A stretch of DNA of 64,000 nucleotides from Bradyrhizobium lablabi. GTDB lineage: Bacteria > Pseudomonadota > Alphaproteobacteria > Rhizobiales > Xanthobacteraceae. The stretch is taken from positions 38,329 to 102,328 of the forward strand of contig NZ_JAFCLN010000024.1 in assembly GCF_018129385.1 (NCBI RefSeq), written 5' to 3'. Shown one piece after another: positions 32,806 to 41,850 of this stretch; position 1 is the stretch's first letter; each line of letters begins with the position of its first letter. The notes below the pieces were generated by a model. That model made no database searches, had not been told where the DNA came from, and saw nothing but the letters and a program-made list of their open reading frames with translations. Position numbers and translations under genes: made by a program.

Positions 32806-33762
32806 TCAGGCGGCGTGATCGCGCGCCCATTCGGCGACTTGCGCGTGGGTCGCGAACCAGACGTCGCCTTTTGCTTTGGCGTGCCGGATCAACTCCTCCA
32901 GAATCCAGATGCGCGAGCGATAGCCGGAAATATGCGGGTGCATTGTCAGCTGATAGATGCCGCCATCCTCCCAGGCGGCATCGAGTTCGCGGCGGAAGAT
33001 GTCGAACACGTCGGTCGGCGGGGTGTAGGGCCGCAGCGACTGGAAGCGGTTCATCATGAAATAGACCGCGTCGTCGCGCACCCACTCGACCGGAAGCTCG
33101 ATCACGCCGGACGGCTCGCCCTCAAGCATGAGCTCGTAGCAATCCTCGTCAGCCATCAGGGATGAATCATAGAGCAGACCAAGCTCCTTCTCTATCTTCA
33201 GCGTCGATGAGCTGAAATCCCAGGACGGCGTGCGAAGCCCAACCGGCCGCACGCCGGTGATCCGTTCGAGCGTATCGGTAGCGCGGAACATCAGGTCGCG
33301 TTCGGCTGCGTAGGGCAGTGCTGAATTGAGCTCGTGAATCCAGCCATGGATGCCGATCTCTTGACCTTCGGCCACAACGCGGCGCTGCTCGTCCGGATGC
33401 AGCAGCGCCGCGACGGCGGGCACATAGAAGGTCGCCGGCACGTCGTGCTTCTTTAGTATCGCCAGGATGCGTGGAACGCCGACACGGGCACCATATTCGC
33501 CCCAGGCCATGCGGCCGATGGACTTGCCGCCATCGCGCAGTTCGTTGGTCTCATGGTCGCTGTCGAACGAGAATGCGACGGCGCAGCGTGCGCCGTTCTT
33601 CCACTTGGCGGGCCGCAAGGCGCGACCGGCGCGCACCTGGTCCACAAGGCTGCGCCAATGCGCTTCCGGCCATTCCCATGGTTGCATGCGCTCGATCTCG
33701 GCCGTGCGTCGTTCGTCTGCGGACTGCGAGGCCCGATTGTCCATTGATCTGCTGACTGCCAC
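32806..33762 (-). CDS. Polysaccharide deacetylase-family hydrolase (PuuE/cyclic-imide-hydrolase-like)
   Basis: A 318-residue NodB-homology TIM-barrel hydrolase. The start is GTG 33762, with GGAGGGAATCG directly upstream. AVAFSFDSDHE carries the catalytic/metal Asp pair, EIGIHGWIHE the metal His, and GLRTPSWDF and LTMHPHISGYRSR the later motifs. There is no signal peptide, so the substrate is probably soluble and cytosolic, not cell wall. Relatives without signal peptides include the PuuE allantoinase and cyclic imide hydrolases. Next to two hydantoinase-like systems, ring-opening of a cyclic amide, imide or ureide is a reasonable inference. Confidence 0.8.
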   Translation of the reverse strand: MAVSRSMDNRASQSADERRTAEIERMQPWEWPEAHWRSLVDQVRAGRALRPAKWKNGARCAVAFSFDSDHETNELRDGGKSIGRMAWGEYGARVGVPRILAILKKHDVPATFYVPAVAALLHPDEQRRVVAEGQEIGIHGWIHELNSALPYAAERDLMFRATDTLERITGVRPVGLRTPSWDFSSSTLKIEKELGLLYDSSLMADEDCYELMLEGEPSGVIELPVEWVRDDAVYFMMNRFQSLRPYTPPTDVFDIFRRELDAAWEDGGIYQLTMHPHISGYRSRIWILEELIRHAKAKGDVWFATHAQVAEWARDHAA

Positions 33763-33825
33763 CGATTCCCTCCGCCGTCTTGAACGAGTGCAAGGTTGAG
33801 AGCGGGCATGCCCGCCCGAACAGGC

Positions 33826-34410
33826 TCAATAAAACGGCGGTGTGTTCGCCCACAGCACGCGTGTTCGGCCAGCATCCGCATTCTCGAAGCGGTGCGGCAA
33901 CGAACTGGCGAACCGGAAGGCGTCGCCGGCTTCCAAAGTCGCCGGCACGCCGTCGACCTCCAGCAACAACCGCCCCTCCAGCACAACACCGGCATCTTCA
34001 CCTATGTGCGTATAGGCAACAGGACCGGATGAGCCGCCGGCTTCAATAGTTACGAGCAGCAGCTCGACCTTTCCATCGCCGGGAGGCGAAAGCAGTTCCT
34101 TTATGACTTTCATGTCGCCCAAAGCAATTCTTCGGCGGTGGCTGTGCGGCAAGACCCAACGCGGATGATCCCGCGAAACTTCGGGCGTGGAAAAGAACCA
34201 ATTCAAAGGTACCTCCAGCGCATCGGCCACGCGCTGCAAGGTGCGTATCGTTGGCGACGAACGGCCACGTTCCATCTGACTCAACATGCCGACGGAAACG
34301 CCGGATTGCTCTGACAGCTGCTGGAGCGTCATCTCGCGCTTTTGGCGCAATGAGCGAATGCGTTCGCCGACCTCCGAAAGACTTACTGTGCCGGTATCAA
34401 GGTATGTCAT
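33826..34410 (-). CDS. XRE-family regulator with C-terminal cupin sensor domain, module 2
   Basis: A 194-residue regulator. Residues about 12-70 are an XRE helix-turn-helix (MTLQQLSEQSGVSVGMLSQMERGRSSPTI). Residues 120-185 are a cupin domain with YTHIGEDAGVVLEGRLLLEVDGVPATLEAGDAFRF. It is divergent from the second hyuA gene and shares architecture with the module-1 regulator, but the sequences are clearly distinct. A 10-bp direct repeat in the intergenic region is a candidate operator. The polysaccharide-deacetylase-like gene lies downstream on the same strand. Confidence 0.88.
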   Translation of the reverse strand: MTYLDTGTVSLSEVGERIRSLRQKREMTLQQLSEQSGVSVGMLSQMERGRSSPTIRTLQRVADALEVPLNWFFSTPEVSRDHPRWVLPHSHRRRIALGDMKVIKELLSPPGDGKVELLLVTIEAGGSSGPVAYTHIGEDAGVVLEGRLLLEVDGVPATLEAGDAFRFASSLPHRFENADAGRTRVLWANTPPFY

Positions 34411-34426
34411 TTGAGCATCCAGTGAA

Positions 34427-34467
34427 AATTTATCGCGCTATTTTTTAATTTCTTTACAATTTATCGC
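34427..34467. promoter_or_regulatory. Direct repeat AATTTATCGC x2, candidate operator of module 2
   Basis: The decamer AATTTATCGC occurs at 34427-34436 and 34458-34467. Start-to-start distance is 31 bases, about three helical turns, so both copies face the same side of the DNA. It lies in the 101-base AT-rich gap between the XRE-cupin regulator and hyuA, 45 bases before the hyuA ATG. Not found in the module-1 control region. Confidence 0.5.
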
Positions 34468-34511
34468 AAGCTGATATCTGTTTGTTGAAGTAGCTTAGAT
34501 GGCGGTTGCTT

Positions 34512-36533
34512 ATGCGTGTGGGCATCGAAGTTGGCGGCACATTCACGGACCTTGTAACCTTCGATGGTGCAAAAGGCACTGTCGCCAAAGTGCCCTCGAC
34601 ACCCAAAAGCCCCGACATCGGTGCTTTCAACGCGCTCGAAGCGGGCGGTATCCCTCCGGCGCAAGTCACCGATCTCGTCCACGGCTCGACAATTGCGACC
34701 AATGCCATTCTTGAGCGGCGGGGTGCGAAGGTAGCCTTTGTTACCACGCGTGGCTTTCGCGACATTCTCTTCCTCCAGCGGCATGACCGGCGCAGCATCT
34801 ATGACCTGCGCTACGCCAAGCCAGCTCCCCCCGTGCGACGCAGGGACACCTACGAAGTAACGGAGCGCATCGACGCGCGCGGCGACGTAGTCCTGCCCCT
34901 CGATATTACCGAGGTGAAACGTGATCTGCTGCCGGCGCTGGCGGCCGGCGGCTATGAAGCCGTCGCGCTGTGCCTGCTGTCGTCCTACGTTTCACCGAAG
35001 CATGAGGCCGAGCTGGCGGCCCTCATCACGGCGTCACTGCCGAACATACGCGTTGCAGCGAGCCATGTGATCGCGCCCGAGTTTCGTGAATTTGAGCGCG
35101 CATCCACCACGCTCCTTTCGGCCTATGTCCAGCCTGTCATCGACAGCTATTTAGATCGATTCGAGAGCCGGCTGAAAGGCGGCGGCTTTGCCGGCCACTT
35201 CAGCGTCATGCAGTCAAACGGCGGGCGCCTGCCGGCGATCGCGATGCGACGCAACGCGATCTCGGCGCTCTTCAGCGGTCCAGCCGCCGGACTGGTCGGC
35301 GCCATTCGTCAGGCAGGGTGTTCCGGCCGCGGCGACCTGATCACCTTTGACATGGGTGGAACCTCGACTGACGTTTCGCTCGTGCGCGGCGGCGAACCCG
35401 CGCTGACACCCGAGACGGAAGTGGATGGCCTGCCGATCCGCACTCCCGTGCTCGACATCGTCTCGGTCGGCGCCGGAGGCGGAAGCCTGGTATGGATCGA
35501 CGACGGTGGCATGCTCCGGGTGGGACCGCGCAGCGCGGGCGCTGATCCAGGCCCCGCCTGTTACGGCCGCGGAGGCACGGCGCCGACGATCACCGACGCG
35601 CACGTCGTGCGAGGCACCATCCGCCCCGAGAGCTTCCTTGGCGGCTCGATGAAGCTCGATGCGGAAGCCGCTCGCCGTTCATTCCAGGAGATTGCAAAGC
35701 GGCTTGGCACCGACGTCAACGGTGCGGCGGTAGCTGCCATCCGGCTGGGCGTTGCCAATATTGTGCGCGCCATCCAGATCGTTTCCACCGAGCGGGGGCG
35801 CGATCCGCGTGACTATGCCTTGCTTCCCTTTGGTGGGGCTGGACCTCTGCTCGCGGCCGAAATTGCCGACGAGCTCGGGATCCGGGAGATTCTGGTCCCG
35901 CCGAATCCGGGCGTGATTTCTGCGCAAGGCCTGCTCGCTGCCGACTATGTGAAAGTTTATGGGGTGACACGGCGCCTCCAGTTCGACGCTGCCGCCCCTG
36001 AAGCCCTGCGCGAAGAGCACGCTCATTTCCGCGCAATCGCCGAGAAGGAATTTCGCGAGCTCGGCCTCGCCGGTCCGCTTGAGTTTCAGCTCGAGGTCGA
36101 CATGCGTTTCGTTGGCCAGGCATTCGAGATTCCCGTCACGATCGCCGATCGCGATCTGCCAACTCTCACATCGGAAGCGCTGCACCACGCGTTCGTTGAA
36201 GCGCATCGCCGTGTCTATCTTCATGGTGGCGAGCCCGGACGTCGCGCAGAAATTGTCTCGCTTCGCCTCTTGGTGCGCAGCCGTCTCGATACTCTCCCCA
36301 ATCTTGGCGAGCGGATGGTCGACCTGGAGCGACCGAAACAGGCGCCGGTCAATATTTCCGGAACCGAGACGCAATCCGCCGCGATCGTGAACGCGGCCCA
36401 TCTCACCGAAGGCCGCACCGTATCGGGGCCGACCTTGATCGAGGGCTACTCCTCGACGGTCTGGCTGCCGGAAACCTGGACCGCAACGCGCGATGCTGCG
36501 GGCAATCTTCACGTGCGGAAGGACGCGGCATGA
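34512..36533 (+). CDS. Hydantoinase/oxoprolinase family protein, subunit A (HyuA type), module 2
   Basis: A 673-residue ATP-using subunit. MRVGIEVGGTFTDLVTFD and LVHGSTIATNAILERRG open the protein; GDLITFDMGGTSTDVSLV is the second nucleotide-binding site; YALLPFGGAGPLLAAEIADEL follows. Architecture matches the module-1 protein, although the sequences have diverged substantially. ATG 34512 is chosen; TTG 34506 would add two residues, and neither has a strong ribosome site. Its stop overlaps the hyuB start (ATGA), implying coupled synthesis of the two subunits. Confidence 0.9.
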   Translation: MRVGIEVGGTFTDLVTFDGAKGTVAKVPSTPKSPDIGAFNALEAGGIPPAQVTDLVHGSTIATNAILERRGAKVAFVTTRGFRDILFLQRHDRRSIYDLRYAKPAPPVRRRDTYEVTERIDARGDVVLPLDITEVKRDLLPALAAGGYEAVALCLLSSYVSPKHEAELAALITASLPNIRVAASHVIAPEFREFERASTTLLSAYVQPVIDSYLDRFESRLKGGGFAGHFSVMQSNGGRLPAIAMRRNAISALFSGPAAGLVGAIRQAGCSGRGDLITFDMGGTSTDVSLVRGGEPALTPETEVDGLPIRTPVLDIVSVGAGGGSLVWIDDGGMLRVGPRSAGADPGPACYGRGGTAPTITDAHVVRGTIRPESFLGGSMKLDAEAARRSFQEIAKRLGTDVNGAAVAAIRLGVANIVRAIQIVSTERGRDPRDYALLPFGGAGPLLAAEIADELGIREILVPPNPGVISAQGLLAADYVKVYGVTRRLQFDAAAPEALREEHAHFRAIAEKEFRELGLAGPLEFQLEVDMRFVGQAFEIPVTIADRDLPTLTSEALHHAFVEAHRRVYLHGGEPGRRAEIVSLRLLVRSRLDTLPNLGERMVDLERPKQAPVNISGTETQSAAIVNAAHLTEGRTVSGPTLIEGYSSTVWLPETWTATRDAAGNLHVRKDAA

Positions 36534-38185
36534 CCCTCGATCCCGTCGAATACGCGATCATCAGCCAGTCTCTGATCGCGGCTGCACGTGAAATGGGCGT
36601 GAAGCTTATCCGGTCTGCGTACTCAAACATTCTGCGAGAGGCCCGCGACGGTTCAGCCGCCCTGCTTGATGCCAAGGGAAATACGGTGGCACAGGCCGAA
36701 TTGATTCCGATGCAACTTGGCAGCATCGGGCGCATCTTTGCAGCCTGCACCGCTGTCTATCCACCAGAAACGCTACAGCCTGATGACGTGTTCTTCATCA
36801 ACGATCCCTATTCGGGCGGCCAGCATTTGCAGGATGTTTTCATCTTCCATCCGATCTTCGCCGATGGAAGCGTGGTTGGCTTTGCTGCCTCCGTTGCGCA
36901 CCACCTTGATATGGGCGGCGGCAATCCGGGCCTCAATCCCACGGCAAGTGACGTCTATTCAGAAGGACTGATCATTCCCCCGACGAAGATCAACGTCAAA
37001 CGGGATTGGCATGGCGGTGGATTTCAACGTCTGCTCAAGGCCAATGTTCGCGTCCCTGCGCAGACCATGGGCGATTTCGATGCGCAGATGGCTGCCAACG
37101 CGGTAGGCGTGTTGCGGGTCAATGAACTTGCGACGCGATACGGGACCGACAAGGTCATCGCCACGATGGCCGCGCTACAGGACTACTCGGAAACACGCAT
37201 GCGTGCGGCGATCCGCGAGGTCCCGGACGGCGTCTATGCCGGCGAGGACATGGTCGACGACGACGGCATCACCGAGGACCCGTTGCCGGTGCGTGTGACG
37301 GTGACCGTCAGCGGCGACTCGATGACGGCGGACTTCACCGGCACGGCGCCGCAGGTCATGCGCAATCTCAACGCTCCCTTTGCCTCTACGATCTCCGCAA
37401 GCGTGTCGGTCATCAAGGCGGCACTGACGAGCCCTGACATTCCTTTCAACGATGGCGCCATGCGGCCGATCACTGTGACGGCGCCGAAAGGCACGCTGCT
37501 CAATCCCAACCATCCGGCACCTGTGCGCGCGCGTATGGAAGCGTGTTCCCGCGCCTGGAACGCCATCATGAAGGCGCTGTCGAAGGCCGTTCCCGACAAG
37601 GTCATCGCTTGTGGTTTCGATACGACGTCGGTGTGCTGCCTTTCCAAACTGCGCGATAACGGATGGTCGGTCTATCTTGAGGTGTTTGGAGGAGGCTGGG
37701 GCGCGAGCAGCACGCGGGATGGCTGTGATGCCGTGGATAGCCCGCTTTCCAACTGCTCGAACACGCCGGCGGAGGCGCTGGATCAGGATTTTCCCTTCTT
37801 CCGTCTCACCGAGTACGCGCTGGTTCCGGATTCCTGCGGCCGTGGGCGTCAGCGTGGTGGCATCGGCTTCGTGCGCCGCTACGAGGTGCTGGAGGATGGC
37901 GTAAAGCTCGCCATCTATGCCGACCGCTTCGTGCAGAAGCCCGCTGGACTCCTTGGCGGTACGCCAGGCAGCACCGGCTCGTGCGTGGTTCGGCGCAATG
38001 GCCAGGACATCGTGCTCAAGTCCAAGCAACAGGTCGATTTGCTGAAGGGCGATACCGTCATCTACACGCTCGGCGGTGGCGGTGGTTACGGGGATCCTGG
38101 CGAGCGCGACGCGCAAGCCATCAGCCAGGACCTGGAAGATGGTGTCATTTCGCAAGGCTTTGCTGCCGCTTGGGCTCGAGGCTAG
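36530..38185 (+). CDS. Hydantoinase B family protein (HyuB type), module 2
   Basis: A 551-residue subunit of normal family length. It shows NDPYSGGQHLQDVFIFHPIF, AHHLDMGGGNPG, DFTGTAPQVMRNLNAP, the mid-protein GGGWGASSTRDGCDAVDSPLSN and the terminal LGGGGGYGDPGERD. It works with HyuA in ATP-dependent opening of lactam/hydantoin-like rings or in related carboxylations. The gene begins within the hyuA stop and is followed after five bases by the PuuB-like oxidase gene. Confidence 0.9.
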   Translation: MTLDPVEYAIISQSLIAAAREMGVKLIRSAYSNILREARDGSAALLDAKGNTVAQAELIPMQLGSIGRIFAACTAVYPPETLQPDDVFFINDPYSGGQHLQDVFIFHPIFADGSVVGFAASVAHHLDMGGGNPGLNPTASDVYSEGLIIPPTKINVKRDWHGGGFQRLLKANVRVPAQTMGDFDAQMAANAVGVLRVNELATRYGTDKVIATMAALQDYSETRMRAAIREVPDGVYAGEDMVDDDGITEDPLPVRVTVTVSGDSMTADFTGTAPQVMRNLNAPFASTISASVSVIKAALTSPDIPFNDGAMRPITVTAPKGTLLNPNHPAPVRARMEACSRAWNAIMKALSKAVPDKVIACGFDTTSVCCLSKLRDNGWSVYLEVFGGGWGASSTRDGCDAVDSPLSNCSNTPAEALDQDFPFFRLTEYALVPDSCGRGRQRGGIGFVRRYEVLEDGVKLAIYADRFVQKPAGLLGGTPGSTGSCVVRRNGQDIVLKSKQQVDLLKGDTVIYTLGGGGGYGDPGERDAQAISQDLEDGVISQGFAAAWARG

Positions 38186-38190
38186 GTCGA

Positions 38191-39483
38191 ATGGTCAACT
38201 CTGCCGCCAGCTTTGATAGTTCGCTTTGGTCGGCAACGGTTGCAGAACCGGCGATCGAGACGGCACCGCTAGCCGGCAGAATCACTACCGACGTCGCGAT
38301 TGTCGGCGGGGGATACACGGGCCTGTCGGCGGCCCTATCGCTTGCCGAAGTCGGCACGAACGTAGTCGTCCTGGAGGCGGAAGCGTTCGGCTATGGCGCC
38401 TCAGGCCGCAATGGCGGCCAGGTCATTCCCGGCTTGAAGCTCGATCCGTCGGAGATGATTGCCAAATGGGGCGAGCAGCGTGGCCGGGCACTCGCTGAAG
38501 CGGTCGGCAACGCTGCCGATGCCGTATTCTCGCGCATTGCAAGGCATGGCATCCAATGTGTGCCCAAGTGCGGCGGATGGATTCAGGCGGCCCACAGCGA
38601 TCGCGCGCTGGATCGCGTGATACGGCGCGCACAGGATTGGAGCGCATTTGGCGCGCCGGTCGAGGTATTGAGCCAACAGGAGGTAACCAGGCGCATCGGA
38701 ACAAGAGAGTATGTAGGCGGCTGGATCGATCGCCGTGCCGGGACGCTACAGCCGCTCGGCTACGTCCGCGGGCTGGCGCGTGCGGCAATCGCGGCCGGGG
38801 CTCAACTGCATCAAAAAAGCCGGGTGCTCAAGGTTACGCCAGCAGGCAAACGCTGGCACATCTTCACCAGCAACGGCTCGGTCGATGCGGCCGCGGTCAT
38901 ACTTGCCACCGATGCGTATACCGACGGCGTCATGCCGAAGCTCGCGCGGAGCCTGCTGCCGGTGCAAAGTATTCAGATCGCCACCACGCCTTTGCCCCAA
39001 CATATCGCATCGACCATTCTCCCGGGCGGCGAATGCGTGTCGGAGACGCGGCAGCTTGCCTTCTATTTTCGCCTGACGCCGGATGGACGTCTTCTCATGG
39101 GAGGACGCGGCTCGATTGGCGAGCAGGAGAGCGAACCCCTCTACGCGGCGCTGCATCATGCGATGCGCCGGTTGTTTCCCCAGGCGGCGCTATTGCCCAT
39201 CGAGTATCGCTGGTCGGGGCAGGTTGGTCTGACCCTGGACGGACTGCCGCGCATTCATGAACCGGCGCCAGGCATGTTCATTGGCTTTGGTTACAACGGC
39301 CGTGGCATTGCGATGGCAACACTGATGGGTGAGTGGCTGGCTGCGCGCCTTCACCGCGGCATCGAAGCGCCGCTGCCGAATACCGAGCTCTCGCCGATCC
39401 CGTGGCATGGCTTGCGCAAACCGGTGATTGGCCTCGGGATTGCATGGGCCTGGACGAAAGATCGCATGGGAATAGCCGCATGA
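38191..39483 (+). CDS. PuuB-like FAD amine oxidase (gamma-glutamylputrescine oxidase family), module 2
   Basis: A 430-residue DAO-fold flavoprotein. Its start (ATG 38191) is set by family length. VAIVGGGYTGLSAALSLAEVG near residue 35, then YGASGRNGGQVIPGLKLDP, as in PuuB and related amine oxidases. The C-terminal GMFIGFGYNGRGIAMATLMGEWLA contacts the flavin. It oxidises a primary or secondary amine to an aldehyde or imine. It starts five bases after hyuB, and its stop overlaps the next start by four bases, so it belongs to the module-2 operon. Confidence 0.87.
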   Translation: MVNSAASFDSSLWSATVAEPAIETAPLAGRITTDVAIVGGGYTGLSAALSLAEVGTNVVVLEAEAFGYGASGRNGGQVIPGLKLDPSEMIAKWGEQRGRALAEAVGNAADAVFSRIARHGIQCVPKCGGWIQAAHSDRALDRVIRRAQDWSAFGAPVEVLSQQEVTRRIGTREYVGGWIDRRAGTLQPLGYVRGLARAAIAAGAQLHQKSRVLKVTPAGKRWHIFTSNGSVDAAAVILATDAYTDGVMPKLARSLLPVQSIQIATTPLPQHIASTILPGGECVSETRQLAFYFRLTPDGRLLMGGRGSIGEQESEPLYAALHHAMRRLFPQAALLPIEYRWSGQVGLTLDGLPRIHEPAPGMFIGFGYNGRGIAMATLMGEWLAARLHRGIEAPLPNTELSPIPWHGLRKPVIGLGIAWAWTKDRMGIAA

Positions 39484-40625
39484 GTGTGTCGCATCTGTTT
39501 TCCCCGCTCACGCTGCGGAGCGTCACGTTGCAGAACCGCATCATGATCTCGCCGATGCAACAGTACATGGCGGAAAAAGATGGGCTGGCGAGGCAGTTCC
39601 ATTTCCAGCACTACGGACGTCAGGCAATTGGCGGTGGTGGCACGGTGATGACGGAGGCGCTTGCCGTACTGCCGGATGGCCGCGTCACCTGGCACGATCT
39701 CGGCATCTGGAATGATGCGCAAGTGGATGGAATGGCGCGCATTGCGGGGCTGATCGCGGAGGCTGGCGCGGTACCTGCGACGCAGCTCATTCACGCGGGC
39801 CGCAAGGGAAGCGTTGGGCGGCCCTGGGAAGGCTATGATCCACTCCGTGACGACGATGCTGCAAAGGGCTTCCCACCGTACCGAACCGTCGCTGCCAGTG
39901 CTATTCCGGCCAATCCTGGCTGGCACACCCCCGACGCTCTCGACGCCGATGGCATCGCCCGCCTGATCGATGCATATCATCTTGCTGCCAAGCGCGCGGC
40001 GAAAGCCGGATTCAGGTTCCTGGAGATTCACGCAGCGCATGGCTACCTGATCCATACTTTTCTCTCGCCACTCGCGAACAAGCGCGACGATGATTGGGGC
40101 GGAGACCTCAAGGGTCGCATGCGTCTTGCGATTGCGATCGCGGAGGCTGTCCGCGCCGGTTGGCCGAACGATCTGCCTTTGTCAGTACGGATATCGAGCG
40201 TCGACGATCAGGCCGGCGGCTGGGCTATTGAAGACAGCATTGCGCTGGCCCGCGCGCTGAAGTCCGTCGGCGTTGATCTCGTCGACTGCTCGTCGGGCGG
40301 CCTTGGTGAACGCACGACCACCAGGATGGTGCGGCGTGAAGAGGGATACCAGGTACCGTTTGCCGCGCGCGTGCGCAAGGAAGCAGACATCGCCACCATC
40401 GCCGTCGGCCTCATAACCACGCCTGCCTTTGCCGAATCCGTCATCCGCGACGGTCGCGCCGACCTCATCGCAATCGGCCGTGAGGCATTGCTCAATCCGC
40501 ATTGGCCGCTTCATGCCGCCCAGGCGCTCGGCGTCGATCCGACCTTCTCGGAATGGCCGCCGGCCTGGGGCTGGTGGCTTGAAAAACGCTCCCGCGCGGC
40601 TCGCGCAACTTCCACTGGAAACTGA
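39480..40625 (+). CDS. NADH:flavin oxidoreductase, Old Yellow Enzyme family (YqjM-like), module 2
   Basis: A 381-residue FMN barrel enzyme homologous to the module-1 OYE. NRIMISPMQQY places Q27 at the YqjM Cys position, while Y29 and the His pair H184/H187 in HAAHGYL are kept. VDLVDCSSGG and GRADLIAIGREALLNPHWPLHAAQALG form the C-terminal FMN and exit-helix region; the last motif is almost shared with module 1. Its ATG overlaps the PuuB-like gene (ATGA). The role is unknown, perhaps C=C reduction or ring dehydrogenation after amine oxidation. Confidence 0.88.
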   Translation: MSVSHLFSPLTLRSVTLQNRIMISPMQQYMAEKDGLARQFHFQHYGRQAIGGGGTVMTEALAVLPDGRVTWHDLGIWNDAQVDGMARIAGLIAEAGAVPATQLIHAGRKGSVGRPWEGYDPLRDDDAAKGFPPYRTVAASAIPANPGWHTPDALDADGIARLIDAYHLAAKRAAKAGFRFLEIHAAHGYLIHTFLSPLANKRDDDWGGDLKGRMRLAIAIAEAVRAGWPNDLPLSVRISSVDDQAGGWAIEDSIALARALKSVGVDLVDCSSGGLGERTTTRMVRREEGYQVPFAARVRKEADIATIAVGLITTPAFAESVIRDGRADLIAIGREALLNPHWPLHAAQALGVDPTFSEWPPAWGWWLEKRSRAARATSTGN

Positions 40626-40638
40626 AGGAGTATCGCAA

Positions 40639-41829
40639 ATGAACATCAGCCGACGAACGGCGCTCCTGGGCGGAGCAAGCCTGCTCGCTTCACCGATGAT
40701 CGCGCGAGCCCAGACCAACAAGGTCGAGGTGGTAGGGATATATTCGCTGTCAGGCACGTTCGCCAATGTCGGCGACCTCTTGAACAAGGGCACGGTCATG
40801 GCGTTCGACCACTACAAGACCGCCGCCGGCAAACAGATCAACTATACACTGCTCGACGACCAGGGCGACGCGGGCCGGGCGGTGCGCCGCGTGCAGGAGG
40901 CCATGGGGCAGGGCGTTCGCCACGTCGTTGGCTGCACGAACTCTGCCATCGCGCTCGCGGTGGCCAAGGAAGTGCACGCGCGTGGCGGCATCTACATTCA
41001 TATGGCGGGCGCCGATGAAGCCACAGGCAGTCAGTGCAACAAGTCATCTTTCCGCTGGCCCGGCGCCAGCTACACGGCCATACGGGCAACGCTCGAGCCC
41101 TTCATGCAGGCTAATCCCGCAGCCAAGCGCTGGTACACGATCACCGGTCAGTACGTTTTCGGCGAGAGCCTGCTCACAAACGCCAAAGCGGTAATGCAGG
41201 AGAAGGGCCTCACGAACCTCGGCAACTCCTATCATGCGCTGAGCGAGCGCGAGTATTCCGGCTATATCACCGCGGCTATGGCCACCAATCCCGATGTCCT
41301 CGCCGTGCTGAACTTCGGCAATCAGACTGTCGACGTCGTTCGACAAGCGGTGTCGTTCGGTCTCAAGCGCAACGTCAAGATCGTGGTGCCATGGTGCACC
41401 GGTCTCGATCAATATCAGGCATGGGGCTCGGACATCGTGGAGGGCGTCTATTTCGGCACGAACTATTGGCATGGCGTCGAGAGCCCCGGGAATCGGGTGC
41501 TTTCCGAAGTGGTGCGAGCCAAGACGAACAACGCGACAAACTACCTCCAGGCCTGCGGGTGGGCGGTAGCACAGATGTTCGTCGAGAGCGCCAACAAGGC
41601 CGGGTCGCTCGACGTCCCGGATCTTACCAGGGCGATGGAAGGTCTGACCTACGAGGGACCTACCGGAACCGAGACCGTCCGTGCCGCGGATCATCAGGTC
41701 ATCAAGAACTACTACTTGATGCGGGGCAAGGCGCGCTCGGCCATGCGCGACGCCGACGATTTTGCGGAAATCCTTCAGGCCACCAAGGCGTTCATGTCGC
41801 CGGAGCAAGCCGGCTGCAAGATGGCTTGA
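40639..41829 (+). CDS. Branched-chain amino acid-type ABC substrate-binding protein (LivK family)
   Basis: A 396-residue periplasmic binding protein. GAAGGAG eight bases before ATG 40639 fixes the start. MNISRRTALLGGASLLASPMIARAQ is a probable twin-arginine signal. The mature part opens VEVVGIYSLSGTFANVGDLLNKG, the Peripla_BP_6 pattern, and contains GVRHVVGCTNSAIALAVAKEV. It is the binding component for the LivHMGF-like genes downstream and probably captures the module-2 substrate. The Liv family also carries amides, urea and aromatic acids, so an amino acid ligand is not assured. Confidence 0.88.
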   Translation: MNISRRTALLGGASLLASPMIARAQTNKVEVVGIYSLSGTFANVGDLLNKGTVMAFDHYKTAAGKQINYTLLDDQGDAGRAVRRVQEAMGQGVRHVVGCTNSAIALAVAKEVHARGGIYIHMAGADEATGSQCNKSSFRWPGASYTAIRATLEPFMQANPAAKRWYTITGQYVFGESLLTNAKAVMQEKGLTNLGNSYHALSEREYSGYITAAMATNPDVLAVLNFGNQTVDVVRQAVSFGLKRNVKIVVPWCTGLDQYQAWGSDIVEGVYFGTNYWHGVESPGNRVLSEVVRAKTNNATNYLQACGWAVAQMFVESANKAGSLDVPDLTRAMEGLTYEGPTGTETVRAADHQVIKNYYLMRGKARSAMRDADDFAEILQATKAFMSPEQAGCKMA

Positions 41830-41850
41830 GGCGTCTGGGGGCGACGAAGC

